NCBI GenBank assembly: GCA_016182425.1
Contig: JACPGP010000030.1
Span: 19,293 to 83,292, forward strand
DNA: 64,000 nucleotides
Source of the DNA: Candidatus Levyibacteriota bacterium
Lineage (GTDB): Bacteria > Patescibacteria > Microgenomatia > Levybacterales > UBA12049
Reading direction: 5' to 3'
Within the stretch, counting starts at the first letter, position 1; each line of letters opens with the position of its first letter. The position numbers and the translations under genes are program-made. Shown in pieces: positions 39,826-48,758 of this stretch. Below the pieces are notes generated by a model. The model did no database searches. It saw nothing but the letters and a program-made list of their open reading frames with translations, and was not told where the DNA came from.

Positions 39826-40616
39826 GCAAATATTCTTCAATCATTATAAATACATGGAATGAAATACTAACATATAGGTTAAGCTTTGTGATGTGGAGGT
39901 TGCGTACTATTTTCCAGCTTTTGACCATATATTTTTTATGGCATTCTCTTATTCCTAAAAGTCAAACACTTTTTGGATACTCGCAATCGGTAATGCTTAC
40001 CTACATTGTTGGCACAGCTGTTCTTTCCGCAATTGTTTTTTCGACTCGAACACATGAGATAGGAGAAAACATTAACAGTGGAAATTTATCCTCTTTTTTG
40101 ACAAAGCCTATTAGCTATTTTGGCTACTGGTTTTGCCGAGATATAGGAGATAAATTGATGAATATCTCGTTTTCGATAATAGAGCTTTTTATACTGTTTT
40201 TTATTTTGCGCCCGTCCTTGTTTATTCAGACAAATATAGAATACCTGTTGTTTTTTCTTATAGCCATTGTTTTTGGCGTCCTGTTGTATTTTTTAATAGG
40301 CGCAATGCTTGGTATGATAGGTTTTTGGAGCCCCGAAGTATGGGCGCCTCGATTTATTTTTTTTATCTTAGTACAATTTTTTTCAGGGGCTCTTTTTCCT
40401 CTTGATATATTCCCCAAACCGATATTTGCCCTGTTTCAATTTTTGCCGTTTCCGTATCTGTTGTTTTTCCCTCTAAAAATATACCTTGGACAAATATCTT
40501 TTGCAGAAATAGCGCAAGGTTTGACAGTAACAATGGTGTGGATTTTTGTCCTTTGGCATGGCGTGGCTTTGGTTTGGCAAAAAGGTCTTAGAATGTATAC
40601 TGCGTATGGGAATTAA
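39822..40616 (+). CDS. ABC-2 type exporter permease 1
   Basis: Integral membrane protein of 264 residues with about six helices, of the ABC-2/DUF990 kind. Hydrophobic segments include LTYIVGTAVLSAIVFS, LLFFLIAIVFGVLLYFLIGA and FIFFILVQFFSGALFPLDIF; the last carries the FFSGALFPLD motif typical of these permeases. It follows the ATPase with a four-base overlap and overlaps permease 2 by 11 bases. The two permeases likely form a heterodimer. Confidence 0.9.
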   Translation: MSKYSSIIINTWNEILTYRLSFVMWRLRTIFQLLTIYFLWHSLIPKSQTLFGYSQSVMLTYIVGTAVLSAIVFSTRTHEIGENINSGNLSSFLTKPISYFGYWFCRDIGDKLMNISFSIIELFILFFILRPSLFIQTNIEYLLFFLIAIVFGVLLYFLIGAMLGMIGFWSPEVWAPRFIFFILVQFFSGALFPLDIFPKPIFALFQFLPFPYLLFFPLKIYLGQISFAEIAQGLTVTMVWIFVLWHGVALVWQKGLRMYTAYGN

Positions 40617-41394
40617 AAAATATTTTATGCTTTGGTGGCTTTTTACCCGTATAACCACACAAGTGGCGTTACAGTCTAGGTTTGGGACTGTTATTTTTCT
40701 TGTTGGTAAGTTGCTTAGATTTACGTTTTTTCTTCTTTTTCTTGTTCTTTTAGTATCAAAAACAAAAAGTATTGCCAGTTATTCTTTTTGGCAAGTAATA
40801 TTTTTCTTTGCCACATTTAACCTTCTTGATAGCATCCCTCAATTTCTTTGGCGGGAAGTCTATCGATTTAGAAACTATATTATGCGGGGGTTCTTTGACT
40901 ATATTATTACCAAACCCATCTCGCCTCTTTTTCGCTGTCTGTTTGGAGGAAGCGATATTTTGGATCTTTTTATTCTTCTTATTTCTGTGGTTTTTGCAAT
41001 CTACTCAGCAGGGCAGCTAAGTGTGGTAACTTTCACTGGAGTAATCGTCTATATGCTGCTTATTATTAATGCGCTTCTTATTTCATTGGCATTTCATATT
41101 TTTGTTCTTTCAGTCGGCGTGGTTACTACAGAGGTCGATAATTCCATTATGCTGTATCGCGATTTAACTCAAATGGGCAGAGTGCCTATCGATGTGTATC
41201 AAGAGCCCTTAAGAGGACTTTTGACATTTGTAATTCCGGTGGGGATGATGATGACGTTTCCAGCCAAAGCATTGATGGGGATTTTATCTTTGGAAAACAT
41301 GCTTTATGCTGTTTTGTTTTCAATCACTCTTCTTTTTTTGAGTCTTTATTTTTGGCAGTTTTCTCTTAAGAAATATGCCAGCGTTAGTAGTTGA
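40606..41394 (+). CDS. ABC-2 type exporter permease 2
   Basis: Second permease, 262 residues, about six helices. It starts MGIKKYFMLWWLFTRITTQV and contains VIPVGMMMTFPAKALMGILS near the end, a conserved DUF990-type element. The ATG at 40606 was chosen over 40546, which lies inside permease 1 and adds no membrane topology. It partners permease 1 and the ATPase. Confidence 0.9.
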   Translation: MGIKKYFMLWWLFTRITTQVALQSRFGTVIFLVGKLLRFTFFLLFLVLLVSKTKSIASYSFWQVIFFFATFNLLDSIPQFLWREVYRFRNYIMRGFFDYIITKPISPLFRCLFGGSDILDLFILLISVVFAIYSAGQLSVVTFTGVIVYMLLIINALLISLAFHIFVLSVGVVTTEVDNSIMLYRDLTQMGRVPIDVYQEPLRGLLTFVIPVGMMMTFPAKALMGILSLENMLYAVLFSITLLFLSLYFWQFSLKKYASVSS

Positions 41395-41399
41395 AGAGG

Positions 41400-41408
41400 T
41401 GGTATAAT
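41400..41408 (+). promoter_or_regulatory. Extended -10 promoter of the AI-2E family gene
   Basis: TGGTATAAT, 12 bases before the ATG at 41421. It supports this start over an in-frame TTG at 41391. Confidence 0.55.
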
Positions 41409-41420
41409 AGAGAAACATTT

Positions 41421-42473
41421 ATGACAATACGGCTTCGCACCGCGTTTTTTATAGTCATTGGTATTTTGCTATTGTGGTTTTTCTATCTTGAGCGAGCAAT
41501 TCTTACACCGTTTATTCTAGCTGGCATTTTTGCTTATGTCTTTAATCCTATTGTTAATTTATTGTTTCATAAGATAAGGCTTCCCAGATTGCTTTCTGTG
41601 ATTATTATCTATGTGGTAATTATTGGTGTCATGATAAATCTTGGTGCAATTCTAAGCGGAAGAATAATTGAGGAGTCATCTCAGTTATCGCGCTATATCC
41701 GCGAAATCACAGAAACCACAAAAGAGCAGATCCATAGTCTTCCAGATTGGGCACGGCCAACAGTTGAAGAAGCGCTTTTGTCGCTTGAAAAATCAAAACT
41801 TTTTTCTCCAGAGTATCTCTTTTCTCTTTTTCCGCAAGCTTTGTCTCGAATTGTAAGCTTTATTCTCTTTCTTTTCTCCGGCTTTTTTTTCTTAAAAGAG
41901 GGGAAAAATATATTTGATAAAGCGCTTACCTTTGTACCCAATGATTATAAAATTGAAGTGGAGATTCTTATACGCCGGATAAATGCAGTACTCAATGGAT
42001 ATTTGCGCGGACAGCTTTTTATGGTGTTTCTGGTGTCGCTTGTTTTGTTTACCGCTTTATCAATTTTAGGAGTGAGATTCGCGCTTATTTTGGCAATTTT
42101 CTCCGGAGTGGCCGAGATAGTACCTATTGTTGGACCAATTGTGGCAACATCTGTTGCCGCAATAACGGTGTTCTTTAGTGGTACAGCTCATTTTTCTTTA
42201 ACGCCAATACAGGGGACAGTGGCCGTTATAATTGTCTACACCGTGGCAAGGCAACTGCAGGATTACTTTGTGATTCCCTATGTCATGGGAAAAATAACAA
42301 AGCTTCATCCGCTGGTGATTTTATTTTCGGTGATTGCCGGAGAGCACCTAATGGGGGTTTTAGGACTTATTCTTGGTGTGCCAATTGCCGCGACTATTAG
42401 AATTTTGTTGGAATACTCTTTAGATAAAGTAAACCAGCATAGTGTTCGGGCGTTGCCTCGCGGTAGTAAATAA
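41421..42473 (+). CDS. AI-2E family transporter-like membrane protein
   Basis: A 350-residue membrane protein of the AI-2E transporter (UPF0118) family, whose members include quorum-signal exporters and Na+/H+ antiporters. The first helices are TAFFIVIGILLLWFFYLERA and ILTPFILAGIFAYVFNPIVN. The C-terminal half has the family pattern NAVLNGYLRGQLFMVFLVSL, VAEIVPIVGPIVATSVAAIT and LVILFSVIAGEHLMGVLGLI followed by LGVPIAA. The substrate cannot be told. The RNase P RNA promoter begins directly after the stop codon. Confidence 0.9.
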   Translation: MTIRLRTAFFIVIGILLLWFFYLERAILTPFILAGIFAYVFNPIVNLLFHKIRLPRLLSVIIIYVVIIGVMINLGAILSGRIIEESSQLSRYIREITETTKEQIHSLPDWARPTVEEALLSLEKSKLFSPEYLFSLFPQALSRIVSFILFLFSGFFFLKEGKNIFDKALTFVPNDYKIEVEILIRRINAVLNGYLRGQLFMVFLVSLVLFTALSILGVRFALILAIFSGVAEIVPIVGPIVATSVAAITVFFSGTAHFSLTPIQGTVAVIIVYTVARQLQDYFVIPYVMGKITKLHPLVILFSVIAGEHLMGVLGLILGVPIAATIRILLEYSLDKVNQHSVRALPRGSK

Positions 42474-42482
42474 TGATATAAT
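42474..42482 (+). promoter_or_regulatory. Extended -10 promoter of RNase P RNA
   Basis: TGATATAAT directly after the AI-2E family stop codon. The predicted transcription start is about 42489. Confidence 0.65.
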
Positions 42483-42488
42483 ACGTCT

Positions 42489-42815
42489 TGCTTTAGGAAG
42501 AAGAGCCGCTACCCGCCAACAGCTGAGCAGTTGCGGGCGGGAGGAAAGTCCAGACAGGTGTAGGGTCGGGGATGGAGCGCAAGCTCCAGCTAGAAATAGC
42601 CGGTTTCCAAGTTTTTATCTCACTAAACGAAACTTGGAACAGGTTCTGAATTAACAGGACTTGAGAGCAACAGAGACGAGTGGGAGTGAAACGGGCAATC
42701 CTACCTGCTGCAACCTCCGAGAGCGTGCGTTAATACCTGCCTTACGGGAGCACCAAAGTATGAGGGCATAGATAGATTGCGGTTACAAACAGAATCTGGC
42801 TTACTCTCTCCCTAG
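42489..42815 (+). ncRNA. rnpB: RNase P RNA
   Basis: Catalytic RNA that trims tRNA 5' ends, about 327 bases. Conserved region I, GAGGAAAGTCC, is at 42541-42551. Conserved region V, ACAGAATCTGGCTTA, is at 42789-42803. The ends AGGAAGAAGAG (42495 onward) and CTCTCTCCCT (42805-42814) pair as helix P1. The order of elements fits the ancestral type A fold. The ends are estimated from P1 and the -10 box; no good terminator hairpin was seen. The 3' end meets the convergent helicase gene. Confidence 0.93.
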
Positions 42816-42821
42816 AGCATT

Positions 42822-45698
42822 TTAGGTAGTATTGCAGAGCATTTTGTATTCGCAGTTAAGACACAGAATATTTTTGCTGCAAGAAAAATCACTTTTTTCA
42901 ATTTCTTCAATTTTTTCCAGTAATTTATCTTCCAGCGTGTCTAAGTCTGCTTTTGTAAAATGCATAGATTTTTTAATATTTCCATCCAAAAAATGAAGAG
43001 TCAGGGTAATATCTTTTGGATCACGATTTAAGATATTATCTTTTACTCGAGTGGCGGCCAGAGCATAGATCGCTAGTTGCAGCGCGTGTGCTTTTTGCGC
43101 TTTAGGATTGTCTTCTCCGGTTTTATAGTCAATTATCTCAATACCGTTTCCTTTTGTGTCAATGCGATCAATTTTTCCAAAAACCTTTACACCATTTTTT
43201 AACGTAAAAGAAAAAGGAAGTTCCAATTCCAGTGGTTTTATAGCGGGATGGCACTCCTTTTTATAAAAATCTTCTAACATCTTAAGGCCTTGTGCAAAGC
43301 GTTCCTGCTCGTATTTTTTGCCATCATAACCATCAGAAACCCATTCTTTTTTAAGAATTTCTTTGAACTCTTTAAGAGACGGAGCAGACGAATTCTTTAC
43401 TCTTTTATAAAAAGAATAAAGGGTGTTATGCATGGTTATACCAAAGCTCTGAACCGAAGCTGGAGGAGTTGGAATACCTAAAATCGCTTTTGCTTTATAG
43501 TGCAATGGGCAAATATCAAACATCTGGAGATTTGAAAATGTGATATAGCTTATTTTAAGCGGTTGTTTTTTTTGAACTTTTTCGCTTTTTTTTTCATACG
43601 CAGAAATAATATCTGAAAACGAGAGTTGTTGATTATATTTTGCAGTCGCTTCTTGCTTTGCTAAGTTTGGGAGTGCTTCGTAAATAAAAGGAGAAAGTTT
43701 TTTGATCCGTTTCCCAGTGCCGTAGAAATCAGCCGCAGTAAAAAAAAGACATTCTTTTGCCCGGGTCATTCCTACATAAAAAAGCCTTCTTTCTTCTTGT
43801 TCGTGAAAATCAATATTCTCTGGTAGCTTTTCTTTAATAACCTCTTTTGGCAATGGGATTTTTTCAGCTCTTTCTCGAGAAGGGAAACGGTCCAAGACCA
43901 GATTTATTAAAAATACCACCTTAAACTCAAGTCCTTTTGAAGAATGAACAGTTAAAATATTCACCGCATTTCTATCTCTGATGTCTATATCTGCTGCTGT
44001 GGGACTATCTTCCATTTGAATCATTAACAACAGCCAGTCTGCAAGAGTAAAAATGTTTGCGTCACTGCGTTCTGTCTCGAATTTTTTAATTCTGTCGAAA
44101 AACTTGGCGATATTTTGGACACGCTTTTCTTCTTCGACAGACTTGGTGTGTAAAAGGGTTTGATAGAGTTTTGAGTCAACTAAAAAATAATATAAAATTT
44201 GTCCTGCGCTGTCTTTCTTGACACGCGTTAAATGATGATCAACCATTTTTCTAAATTCAAACAATTTTTTTTTAGATTCTGGTTTAATATAGGTTTGATC
44301 AGTAAAATTAAGCGCTTCAAAAAGAGGGATATTTTTTCTTTTGGCAAAATTTATTAGGTAATTAAGATCAGTATAGGGAATATCAAAAATATCCATTGAT
44401 AAAACTCTAAAAAGAGAAACCGAATCTGAGAGGTTGGTGAGAAAAATAAGATACGAAATAAGATCTTTTACCTCCTCTTGTTGAAATAAATATCCAGGGC
44501 CTAAAAACTGATAGGGTATCTTGTGTCTTTGCAGAGCGGTTGTGATAAGTTGAGAGTGATTATTGGCTCTAACTAAAATTGCTATATCACGCAATTCATA
44601 AGATTTCTGATTAAGCTCTGTTATTTTTTTGGCAATTTCTTCCGCCTCGTCTTCTGCTCGTATTTGATGAATAATTTCTATGTCTTTCTCCGGCGCATTG
44701 GAATGACTCTCTAATTTCTTATCAATTTTCTCAACCACTTCCAGCCTGTTGGGATTATTGTGTTGGATGAGATTGTAAGCTGCATCAAGAATAGTTTTTG
44801 TTGATCGGTAATTATCGGTTAAAGTTATTATTTTCGCTTTTTTGAAGTTTTTCTTAAATTGCAGAACATTAGATACCGCCGCCCCTCGAAAGCGATAGAT
44901 TGATTGGTCGTCATCAGCCACCACAGCAATATTATGGTCGTCTCCCGCAAGTAAAATTGCCAACTCATTCTGGGCGTAATTTGTGTCTTGGAATTCGTCA
45001 ACCAGTAAAAAGCGAAACTGTTTTTGATAATGTTTAAGAATAGTTTTTCTGTTTCTAAAAAGAAGAAGGGTATTTGAAATAAGATCTGCAAAATCCATTA
45101 TACTCTCTTTTACTTTAAGTTTTTCATATTCTTTGTAGGCGTGGGAGAGTTCAAGATAATGATCGATTTCCAATAAATCAGACCCATGCTTTTTCTTTAT
45201 CCACAAGATATATTCATCTGGTGAAATGTCTTCATCTTTAAGTCTAGAGAAATGGGTTAGAAGTGCGTCAAGAAATTTGGTGGGATTCCCCAGTGGTCTA
45301 AAAAAACTAAGTCCCAATTCGAAAATATGCTGCCGCAAAAGAAGCACTGATTCTGCTTGGTTGATAAGCTTAAAATTAGGGTCAAGACCTATGGTATACG
45401 CATCATCGCGCAAAACCCTTTCGCAAAAAGAATGAAATGTATGTATCCAAAGATTGGTATATCCGTAAGGAAGAAGTATATCAACTCTCTCTTGCATTTC
45501 AAAGGCTGCCTTTTCCGTAAATGTAAGAGCAAGGATAGATGGGGGGGAAATGTTTTTATTAACAATTAGATGTTTGATGCGTTCTGTTATAACAGTTGTT
45601 TTTCCAGTTCCAGCCCCTGCGATAATTAAAAGTGGTCCATCTCCATGTTCTACCGCTTGTCGTTGTTTTTCATTGAGAATTCTTGTATCTTTTACCAT
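42822..45698 (-). CDS. UvrD/PcrA-type helicase fused to a RecB-like Fe-S nuclease domain
   Basis: A 958-residue protein for double-strand break processing or repair. The superfamily 1 helicase part has IIAGAGTGKTTVITERIKHL (Walker A, residues 28-35), FLLVDEFQDTNYAQNELAIL, VADDDQSIYRFRGAAVSNVL and TVHSSKGLEFKVVFLINLVL, and ends with RRLFYVGMTRAKECLFF. The C-terminal 230 residues are a PD-(D/E)XK nuclease: FGKIDRIDTKGNGIEIIDYK TG. A cysteine upstream (FDICPLHYK) and a C-terminal CxxC-x5-C set form the iron-sulfur pattern of AddB/Cas4-type nucleases. It could replace AddAB or RecBCD. The start is six bases after TGGTAAAAT. Confidence 0.93.
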   Translation of the reverse strand: MVKDTRILNEKQRQAVEHGDGPLLIIAGAGTGKTTVITERIKHLIVNKNISPPSILALTFTEKAAFEMQERVDILLPYGYTNLWIHTFHSFCERVLRDDAYTIGLDPNFKLINQAESVLLLRQHIFELGLSFFRPLGNPTKFLDALLTHFSRLKDEDISPDEYILWIKKKHGSDLLEIDHYLELSHAYKEYEKLKVKESIMDFADLISNTLLLFRNRKTILKHYQKQFRFLLVDEFQDTNYAQNELAILLAGDDHNIAVVADDDQSIYRFRGAAVSNVLQFKKNFKKAKIITLTDNYRSTKTILDAAYNLIQHNNPNRLEVVEKIDKKLESHSNAPEKDIEIIHQIRAEDEAEEIAKKITELNQKSYELRDIAILVRANNHSQLITTALQRHKIPYQFLGPGYLFQQEEVKDLISYLIFLTNLSDSVSLFRVLSMDIFDIPYTDLNYLINFAKRKNIPLFEALNFTDQTYIKPESKKKLFEFRKMVDHHLTRVKKDSAGQILYYFLVDSKLYQTLLHTKSVEEEKRVQNIAKFFDRIKKFETERSDANIFTLADWLLLMIQMEDSPTAADIDIRDRNAVNILTVHSSKGLEFKVVFLINLVLDRFPSRERAEKIPLPKEVIKEKLPENIDFHEQEERRLFYVGMTRAKECLFFTAADFYGTGKRIKKLSPFIYEALPNLAKQEATAKYNQQLSFSDIISAYEKKSEKVQKKQPLKISYITFSNLQMFDICPLHYKAKAILGIPTPPASVQSFGITMHNTLYSFYKRVKNSSAPSLKEFKEILKKEWVSDGYDGKKYEQERFAQGLKMLEDFYKKECHPAIKPLELELPFSFTLKNGVKVFGKIDRIDTKGNGIEIIDYKTGEDNPKAQKAHALQLAIYALAATRVKDNILNRDPKDITLTLHFLDGNIKKSMHFTKADLDTLEDKLLEKIEEIEKSDFSCSKNILCLNCEYKMLCNTT

Positions 45699-45704
45699 GC
45701 AGCT

Positions 45705-45713
45705 ATTTTACCA
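45705..45713 (-). promoter_or_regulatory. Extended -10 promoter, leaderless geometry (helicase-nuclease)
   Basis: TGGTAAAAT on the minus strand, then AGCTGC, then the ATG: exactly six bases between box and codon. It is almost identical to the rmuC arrangement. Confidence 0.6.
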
Positions 45714-45722
45714 TAAGCCACA

Positions 45723-45731
45723 TGATATACT
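45723..45731 (+). promoter_or_regulatory. Extended -10 promoter, leaderless geometry (flavin reductase)
   Basis: TGATATACT, exactly six bases before the ATG at 45738. It is back to back with the helicase promoter. Confidence 0.6.
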
Positions 45732-45737
45732 AAGAAA

Positions 45738-46442
45738 ATGCCAGAGGAATTTTTTCTATCTTTTCTAAAAAAAGAACAAATCGCCAAAGATACGTATGCA
45801 TTTTATTTTTCAAGAGAAAAGAGTGATTTTGATTTTATAGCAGGTCAGTATATTCGAATAACTTTACCAGTTGAGCCTTCTCATCTTTTTTCCATTGCAT
45901 CTTCTCCTTTAGAGAAAGGGTACATACGAATAATAACAAGAATAACAGGGAGTCCATTTAAAAATGCACTTTTAACACTTACGCCCAATTCTGAAGTTAA
46001 GATTTTCGGACCAATAGGCAGATTTACCCTTCAGGATGAGGAAAAAGAATATGTTTTTCTTGCAGGAGGAATTGGCATTACGCCATTTGTTAGTATTATC
46101 GAATATGCTGCGGCGAAAAACCTTACAGTTCCAATTACTCTTTTTACATCGTTTTCAACAGTTGAAGAAACAATATTTCATAAAGAATTTTTAGAAATTG
46201 CAAAAGCTCACCCAAATATAAAAATTATCCACACAATAACTCAATTAGAAAGTGCAGTATTGTGGAATGGAGAGAAAGGACGAATCTCACCAGAGCTTAT
46301 AAAAAAATATGTCAGCGATCCACTTTTACCTTTGTACTACATTGCCGGACCGCCAAAAATGGTTGAGGCGATGGAGAGAATTGTAAAAGCTATGAGTGTT
46401 TCCAACGATAAGATTAAAAAAGAGAATTTTATTGGGTATTAA
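45738..46442 (+). CDS. FAD/NAD(P)-binding oxidoreductase (ferredoxin reductase-like)
   Basis: A 234-residue single-module flavin reductase. The FAD domain has FIAGQYIRITLP and HLFSIASSPLEKGYIRIITR, the RxYS-like region being altered to HLFSIAS. The NAD(P) domain starts EYVFLAGGIGITPFVSIIEY and ends PLYYIAGPPKMVEAMERIVK. There is no ferredoxin or membrane domain. It could reduce an electron carrier or flavin; the partner is not visible. It stands alone and converges with rmuC, overlapping by four bases. Confidence 0.88.
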   Translation: MPEEFFLSFLKKEQIAKDTYAFYFSREKSDFDFIAGQYIRITLPVEPSHLFSIASSPLEKGYIRIITRITGSPFKNALLTLTPNSEVKIFGPIGRFTLQDEEKEYVFLAGGIGITPFVSIIEYAAAKNLTVPITLFTSFSTVEETIFHKEFLEIAKAHPNIKIIHTITQLESAVLWNGEKGRISPELIKKYVSDPLLPLYYIAGPPKMVEAMERIVKAMSVSNDKIKKENFIGY

Positions 46443-47404
46443 GCTTCTAAGCTTTTGGTGCTGCTTAGTTTTTGGCCAAGCTTTACAAAACCAGTGTTGA
46501 CGTTATGGAACTGCGAAGACGCATTTCCCAAATGTTTTCCCAAAACATCTAAATTTTCCTCCACTTTTTCGTAATCGATCTTAAGCGCCCGAAGTAGCTT
46601 AAAAACCTCATGAGAACGAGCTTCTATCTTTTTACCCTCAAACGATAAAAGAATTGTTTGTAAATGTGCGTAGAGTGTGCTTGGGGAAACAATATACACG
46701 CGAGCGTGTCTTGCGTACTCCATAAGCGTTGTATTATTTACTAATTCATAATATACAGATTCGCTGGGGACATACATCAGCGCAAAATCCATGGTTCCCT
46801 CTTCCGGCAAAATATATTTTTGGGAAATTGCGTCAATGTGTTTTTTGACATCTCGGATAAATTCTTTTTGTGCTGCGTCTTTCTCTCGGCCATTTTCCGC
46901 CTTAAACATTTTTTGGAAGTTTTCCATGGGAAATTTTGCGTCTATTGGTAAAATGCCGGCATCAGTTTTAATTGCGGCATCAACCTTTTCGCCAGACTTA
47001 AATTGATATTGGAGATGGAAGCTGTTTTTGGGAAACATTTGAGAAATTAAATCCTTGAGCACTTGTTCGCCAATGTTACCTCGAAGTTTTGGGCTTTTAA
47101 GAAACTCCTGGAGCTCTTTCATACTGCGGCCAATTTCGCTCATCTGTCCTACTTCTTTGCCAACGTCACGAATAACACTTGCTGCCCGGTCTAAGCGTTC
47201 ATTGAGTTGTTTGGAGTGTTCTTGGAGAACCTTTGTCACATCGCTTGAGTTTGCTTGCATTGTTTCGTTTGTGCTTTTTAGCCACTCTAAAAGTGTTTCG
47301 TCTATTTTATTTTTCTCCATGTTGCCAAGTTTTTTATGAATAAGAAAAAAAAGTGCAGCAAAGCCGAGAAGAATTGTTATAATGACGGGCAGCTGATTTT
47401 CCAT
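46439..47404 (-). CDS. rmuC: DNA recombination protein RmuC
   Basis: RmuC family protein, 321 residues, linked to limiting DNA inversions and probably a nuclease-fold protein. It has an N-terminal membrane helix (LPVIITILLGFAALFFLIHK), a coiled-coil segment, and the conserved core GNIGEQVLKDLISQMFPKNS, GEKVDAAIKTDAGILPIDAK FPMENFQKM and MYVPSESVYYELV. The start is six bases after TGATAAAAT. It converges on the flavin reductase gene. Confidence 0.92.
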   Translation of the reverse strand: MENQLPVIITILLGFAALFFLIHKKLGNMEKNKIDETLLEWLKSTNETMQANSSDVTKVLQEHSKQLNERLDRAASVIRDVGKEVGQMSEIGRSMKELQEFLKSPKLRGNIGEQVLKDLISQMFPKNSFHLQYQFKSGEKVDAAIKTDAGILPIDAKFPMENFQKMFKAENGREKDAAQKEFIRDVKKHIDAISQKYILPEEGTMDFALMYVPSESVYYELVNNTTLMEYARHARVYIVSPSTLYAHLQTILLSFEGKKIEARSHEVFKLLRALKIDYEKVEENLDVLGKHLGNASSQFHNVNTGFVKLGQKLSSTKSLEA

Positions 47405-47410
47405 GCGGCT

Positions 47411-47419
47411 ATTTTATCA
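47411..47419 (-). promoter_or_regulatory. Extended -10 promoter, leaderless geometry (rmuC)
   Basis: TGATAAAAT on the minus strand, then AGCCGC, then ATG: six bases. Confidence 0.6.
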
Positions 47420-47580
47420 TATTATGGCAAGGAGGTAATAAGTTGCAAGAGTTTTGGATAACCAAACATGCCATCAGGATTACTTAAGTGTTTGTAGTCA
47501 TGTTCAATAATAAGAATAAGTTTCTGCACATATATCCTCAATACAAGTAAAATAAGGGTCTGAAGCTGTTTATTAAAATC

Positions 47581-47589
47581 TGCTACAAT
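47581..47589 (+). promoter_or_regulatory. Extended -10 promoter, leaderless geometry (BRO-N gene)
   Basis: TGCTACAAT, exactly six bases before the ATG at 47596. Confidence 0.6.
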
Positions 47590-47595
47590 AGTCTC

Positions 47596-48420
47596 ATGGT
47601 AAAGACTACTAAAATTGCAATCTTTGAAGGTAAAAAAATTCGAAGACATTGGGATGAAAAAAAGGAAAAGTGGTATTTCTCGGTTGTTGATGTTGTTGCC
47701 GCTCTTTCTGAAAGTGAAAACCCACAAGTGTACTGGCGGGTGATGAAAAAAAGATTGATAGACGAAGGCGCAAATGAAACCGTTACAAAATGTAACGGTT
47801 TGAAAATGTTAGCAGCCGACGGCAAAATGAGATTAACAGATGTTGCAGATACAGAAACTATGTTTCGTATTATCCAGTCTATTCCTTCTCCACATGCTGA
47901 ACCATTTAAGTTGTGGCTTGCCAGAGTTGGTTATGAAAGGGTTGAAGAATCAGAAGATCCAGAAATTGCCATTCAAAGGGCAATACGCTTCTATCTCAAG
48001 CGCGGGTATTCCCAAAATTGGGTCAATCAAAGATTAAAAAGTATAGAAGTTAGAAAAGAATTAACAGATGAATGGGAGCAAAAGGGTGTTAAAGAAAACA
48101 CAGAATTTGCTACGCTAACAGATGAAATTACTTTTGCATGGGCAGGAATGAAAACAAAAGATTACAAAAAATATAAAGAGCTTAAAAAAGAAAACTTACG
48201 AGATAACATGACTAATTTGGAACTTGTGCTAAATATGCTTGCGGAAGCATCGACAACAGAAATATCTAAAAAAGTTATGCCAAAAAGTTTTGAAGAAAAT
48301 AGAAAAGTTGCAAAACAAGGTGGATCAATTGCAGGTTCTGCCAGAAAACAAATAGAAAACAAAACAGGAAAAAAAGTGGTTACGAAATTAAACGCTAAAG
48401 GTTTAGGGTTGCTTAAATAG
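47596..48420 (+). CDS. BRO-N domain (phage antirepressor-like) protein
   Basis: A 274-residue protein. The N-terminal BRO domain shows FEGKKIRRHWDEKKEKWYFS VVDVVAALSESENPQVYWRV and the central GKMRLTDVADTETMFRIIQS with IPSPHAEPFKLWLARVGYER. The C-terminal half (RKELTDEWEQKGVKENTEFA, TLTDEITFAWAGMKTKDYKK, KKENLRDNMTNLELVLNMLA) matches the widely spread BRO/DinD-like family. BRO proteins bind DNA and act as antirepressors in phages; the chromosomal versions have no settled role. No other phage genes are nearby. An 11-bp perfect inverted repeat lies inside the coding sequence at 47777-47801. Confidence 0.85.
   Translation: MVKTTKIAIFEGKKIRRHWDEKKEKWYFSVVDVVAALSESENPQVYWRVMKKRLIDEGANETVTKCNGLKMLAADGKMRLTDVADTETMFRIIQSIPSPHAEPFKLWLARVGYERVEESEDPEIAIQRAIRFYLKRGYSQNWVNQRLKSIEVRKELTDEWEQKGVKENTEFATLTDEITFAWAGMKTKDYKKYKELKKENLRDNMTNLELVLNMLAEASTTEISKKVMPKSFEENRKVAKQGGSIAGSARKQIENKTGKKVVTKLNAKGLGLLK
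47777..47801 (+). repeat. 11-bp perfect inverted repeat inside the BRO-N gene
   Basis: AAACCGTTACA (47777-47787) and TGTAACGGTTT (47791-47801) are perfect inverted repeats around AAA. It could form an RNA hairpin or be an operator-like site; it may also be chance within the conserved ETVTKCNGLKM coding region. Confidence 0.6.
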
Positions 48421-48477
48421 AAGTTTTCCCAAATTGGGGCTTGGCAGAGTGGGGAGGGCTATGTTTTACTGGATTTA

Positions 48478-48687
48478 ATGGTAAATTCTCAAACCTCAAC
48501 ACCTGCAACTCCTGAAACTACCAAAAGTATTACTATATTACTGCTTATTTTTGCAGCTTCTATTGGCTTTTTCTTTATGTGCTACTGGACAAAATGGCCA
48601 ATGGTGGTAAAAGTTCTTGTGTCTATATTATATGTTCCTTTAGCAACAATCGTTTTCATCTCGGTAGTAGTGGCCATTATTAGATAG
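48478..48687 (+). CDS. Small two-helix membrane protein
   Basis: A 69-residue protein with a Ser/Thr/Pro-rich N-terminus of about 16 residues and two hydrophobic helices, ITILLLIFAASIGFFFMCYW and VLVSILYVPLATIVFISVVV. I do not recognise a family. No clear extended -10 box lies at the usual place. It follows the BRO-N gene by 57 bases, so read-through is possible. The membrane composition supports coding; the function is unknown. Confidence 0.55.
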   Translation: MVNSQTSTPATPETTKSITILLLIFAASIGFFFMCYWTKWPMVVKVLVSILYVPLATIVFISVVVAIIR

Positions 48688-48758
48688 TGGTAAATATGTT
48701 CGAGTACTCCTCAAGCAACAATAACAATTCCTACACCATAATATCTTTACCCTTTAGA

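Noticed and set aside
42442..42654. Open reading frame across the RNase P RNA
   Set aside because: It is explained by the RNA; conserved regions I and V and the promoter identify the RNA gene.
47422..47595. Minus-strand frame with a protein-like end (hydrophobic helix then HLSNPDGMFGYPKLLQLI)
   Set aside because: It overlaps the BRO-N promoter and start and has no clear start codon or promoter. It may be a remnant of a lost gene, but the support is too weak to list.
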